From Pseudomonadota bacterium (GTDB lineage: Bacteria > Myxococcota_A > UBA796 > SXON01): DNA of 64,000 nucleotides. Each line of letters opens with the position of its first letter. Positions within the stretch are counted from its first letter, which is position 1. The position numbers and the translations under genes are program-made. Under the pieces are notes generated by a model. The model was not told where the DNA came from. It saw only the letters and a program-made list of their open reading frames with translations, and made no database searches. This document shows positions 63,153-64,000 of the stretch, piece after piece. The stretch lies in assembly GCA_030684355.1 (NCBI GenBank), contig JAUXTN010000251.1:1-64000 (forward strand), read 5' to 3'.

Positions 63153-64000
63153 ATGAAACGGACTCTTGCATTGGTGCTCGTCCTGGGCGCCTGTACGAAC
63201 GGCAAGGACACCCCCGCCGACGGGGACGACACGAGCGTCGGCGCCGACTCGGGTGACACCGACACCGACACCGACACCGACACGGACGTCGCCTGCGAGG
63301 CGACCTTCCTGAGCTCGGAGCCCGCGGACGGTGCCACCGCCGTGTACTACCGCGACCCGCTGAAGGTCAGCTTCGAAGGAGACGCCGGCACCGCGGCGTT
63401 CACCCTGACCGACGCCGGCGGCGCGGACGTCGCGTTCGCCACCGCTTGGGACGAGGGCAACGTACAGGCCCACCTCACGACTGTGCTCCAAGCGAACACG
63501 ACGTACACCCTGACGGTTGACGTGTGTGACGTGTCAACCACGAGCAGCTTCACGACCTCCAGCCTGGGCACCCCGCTCACCGACGATCCCTCCTCGCTCC
63601 TGGGCCGCGCCTACGTGTGGCGCCTCTCGGAGGCCCGGATCACGGAGCCGTCGTTCCTCGACGCCCTCGCGTCGATCTACCTCACGGTGCCGCTGCTCAT
63701 CGGCGTGACCTCCGCGACCAGCACCGACATCGACCTGCTCGGCGGCGTCGGGTACCACGAGAACGACGGCAGCTACACGCAGGTGATGGCCGAAGAGACC
63801 TGGGACTTCCCCGCCGGCAGCTTCGACGAGCAGCCCTACTTCGAGGCCTACGCCGACTACATCACGGTCAGCTACGACGGGACGCCCATCCCCATCGAGC
63901 AGTTCCACCTGTCCGGCACGTTCACGGCCGACGGCACCGCGATCGAGAAGGGCGTCGGCAGCGGCTTCGGGGACTCGCGGCACATGGGCCCGCTCCTGAA
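63153..64000 (+). CDS. Lipoprotein, C-terminal part beyond the window
   Basis: Reads open from the ATG at 63153 to the window end (282 codons), preceded by a strong GGAGGAGGAG ribosome binding site. Lipobox LVLGAC (Cys 14), followed by a low-complexity acidic tether with TDTDTDTDTD. After it comes a bacterial Ig-like (Big_5-type) segment, about 48-135 (FLSSEPADGATAVYYRDPLKV, LQANTTYTLTVDVCD), and then an unrecognised beta-rich domain. Probably in an operon with the preceding PPC-like lipoprotein. Function unknown. Confidence 0.8.
   Translation, partial: MKRTLALVLVLGACTNGKDTPADGDDTSVGADSGDTDTDTDTDTDVACEATFLSSEPADGATAVYYRDPLKVSFEGDAGTAAFTLTDAGGADVAFATAWDEGNVQAHLTTVLQANTTYTLTVDVCDVSTTSSFTTSSLGTPLTDDPSSLLGRAYVWRLSEARITEPSFLDALASIYLTVPLLIGVTSATSTDIDLLGGVGYHENDGSYTQVMAEETWDFPAGSFDEQPYFEAYADYITVSYDGTPIPIEQFHLSGTFTADGTAIEKGVGSGFGDSRHMGPLL
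63255..63284 (+). repeat. Hexanucleotide tandem repeat in a lipoprotein tether
   Basis: Five units of GACACC (the last GACACG) encoding Asp-Thr pairs. In-frame gain or loss of units would lengthen or shorten the tether without frameshift. Confidence 0.8.

Overview
The window is very GC-rich, gene-dense DNA (about 46 protein genes, no gap longer than about 210 bases) that looks like a Myxococcota or related deltaproteobacterial chromosome. This rests on protein types, not on a database search: a crowd of lipoproteins with acidic Asp/Thr-rich tethers, MopE-like metal-binding repeat proteins, FG-GAP propellers, two DUF2330-type proteins with a hydrophobic segment plus Arg tail, and a carboxypeptidase-regulatory-domain TonB receptor. 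I saw no tRNA, rRNA, CRISPR array, transposase, phage gene or transcription-factor gene.

Layout. 1-2.4 kb: a dispersed repeat, then three secreted propeller/lipoprotein genes, the last probably a broken remnant. 2.5-8.9 kb: TonB receptor, surface lipoprotein and GH92 alpha-mannosidase, head to tail. 9.0-11.7 kb: two tandem DUF2330 proteins. 11.7-13.5 kb: long-chain acyl-CoA ligase. 13.6-19.6 kb and 27.4-31.6 kb: two islands that together encode a complete reductive pyrimidine degradation route (NCS1 permease, PreT/PreA dihydropyrimidine dehydrogenase, dihydropyrimidinase, beta-ureidopropionase, an AGXT2-like beta-alanine aminotransferase, and an aldehyde dehydrogenase that could take malonate semialdehyde). 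Between the islands (19.7-27.4 kb) are an SGNH hydrolase, two paralogous coiled lipoproteins, a four-module lipoprotein, a GT39-like membrane glycosyltransferase and a degenerate GH2-like lipoprotein.

31.7-36.8 kb: an OmpA-type protein with thrombospondin-3 repeats followed 3 bases later by a 1118-residue protein with 13 MopE-like repeats. 36.9-41.1 kb (minus strand): a compact four-gene cassette of a Ser-nucleophile amidotransferase/S51-like protein, two alpha/beta-fold esterases and an ATP-grasp ligase, the best candidate here for an undescribed enzyme system. 41.2-43.7 kb: a divergent three-gene ABC-2 type exporter. 43.8-47.6 kb: two translationally coupled MopE plus FG-GAP lipoproteins.

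47.7-54.3 kb (minus strand): arginase, an aldehyde-dehydrogenase-fold protein that has lost both catalytic residues, a ketopantoate-reductase-like protein coupled to a rhodanese, and a PHP-domain lipoprotein. 54.3-60.6 kb: a CDP-alcohol phosphatidyltransferase and two large tandem paralogues (MopE-like repeats plus a lamin-tail-like C-terminus). 60.7-64 kb: three more lipoproteins, the last cut by the window end. About 16 of the 46 genes start with a lipobox, so the cell surface dominates this segment.
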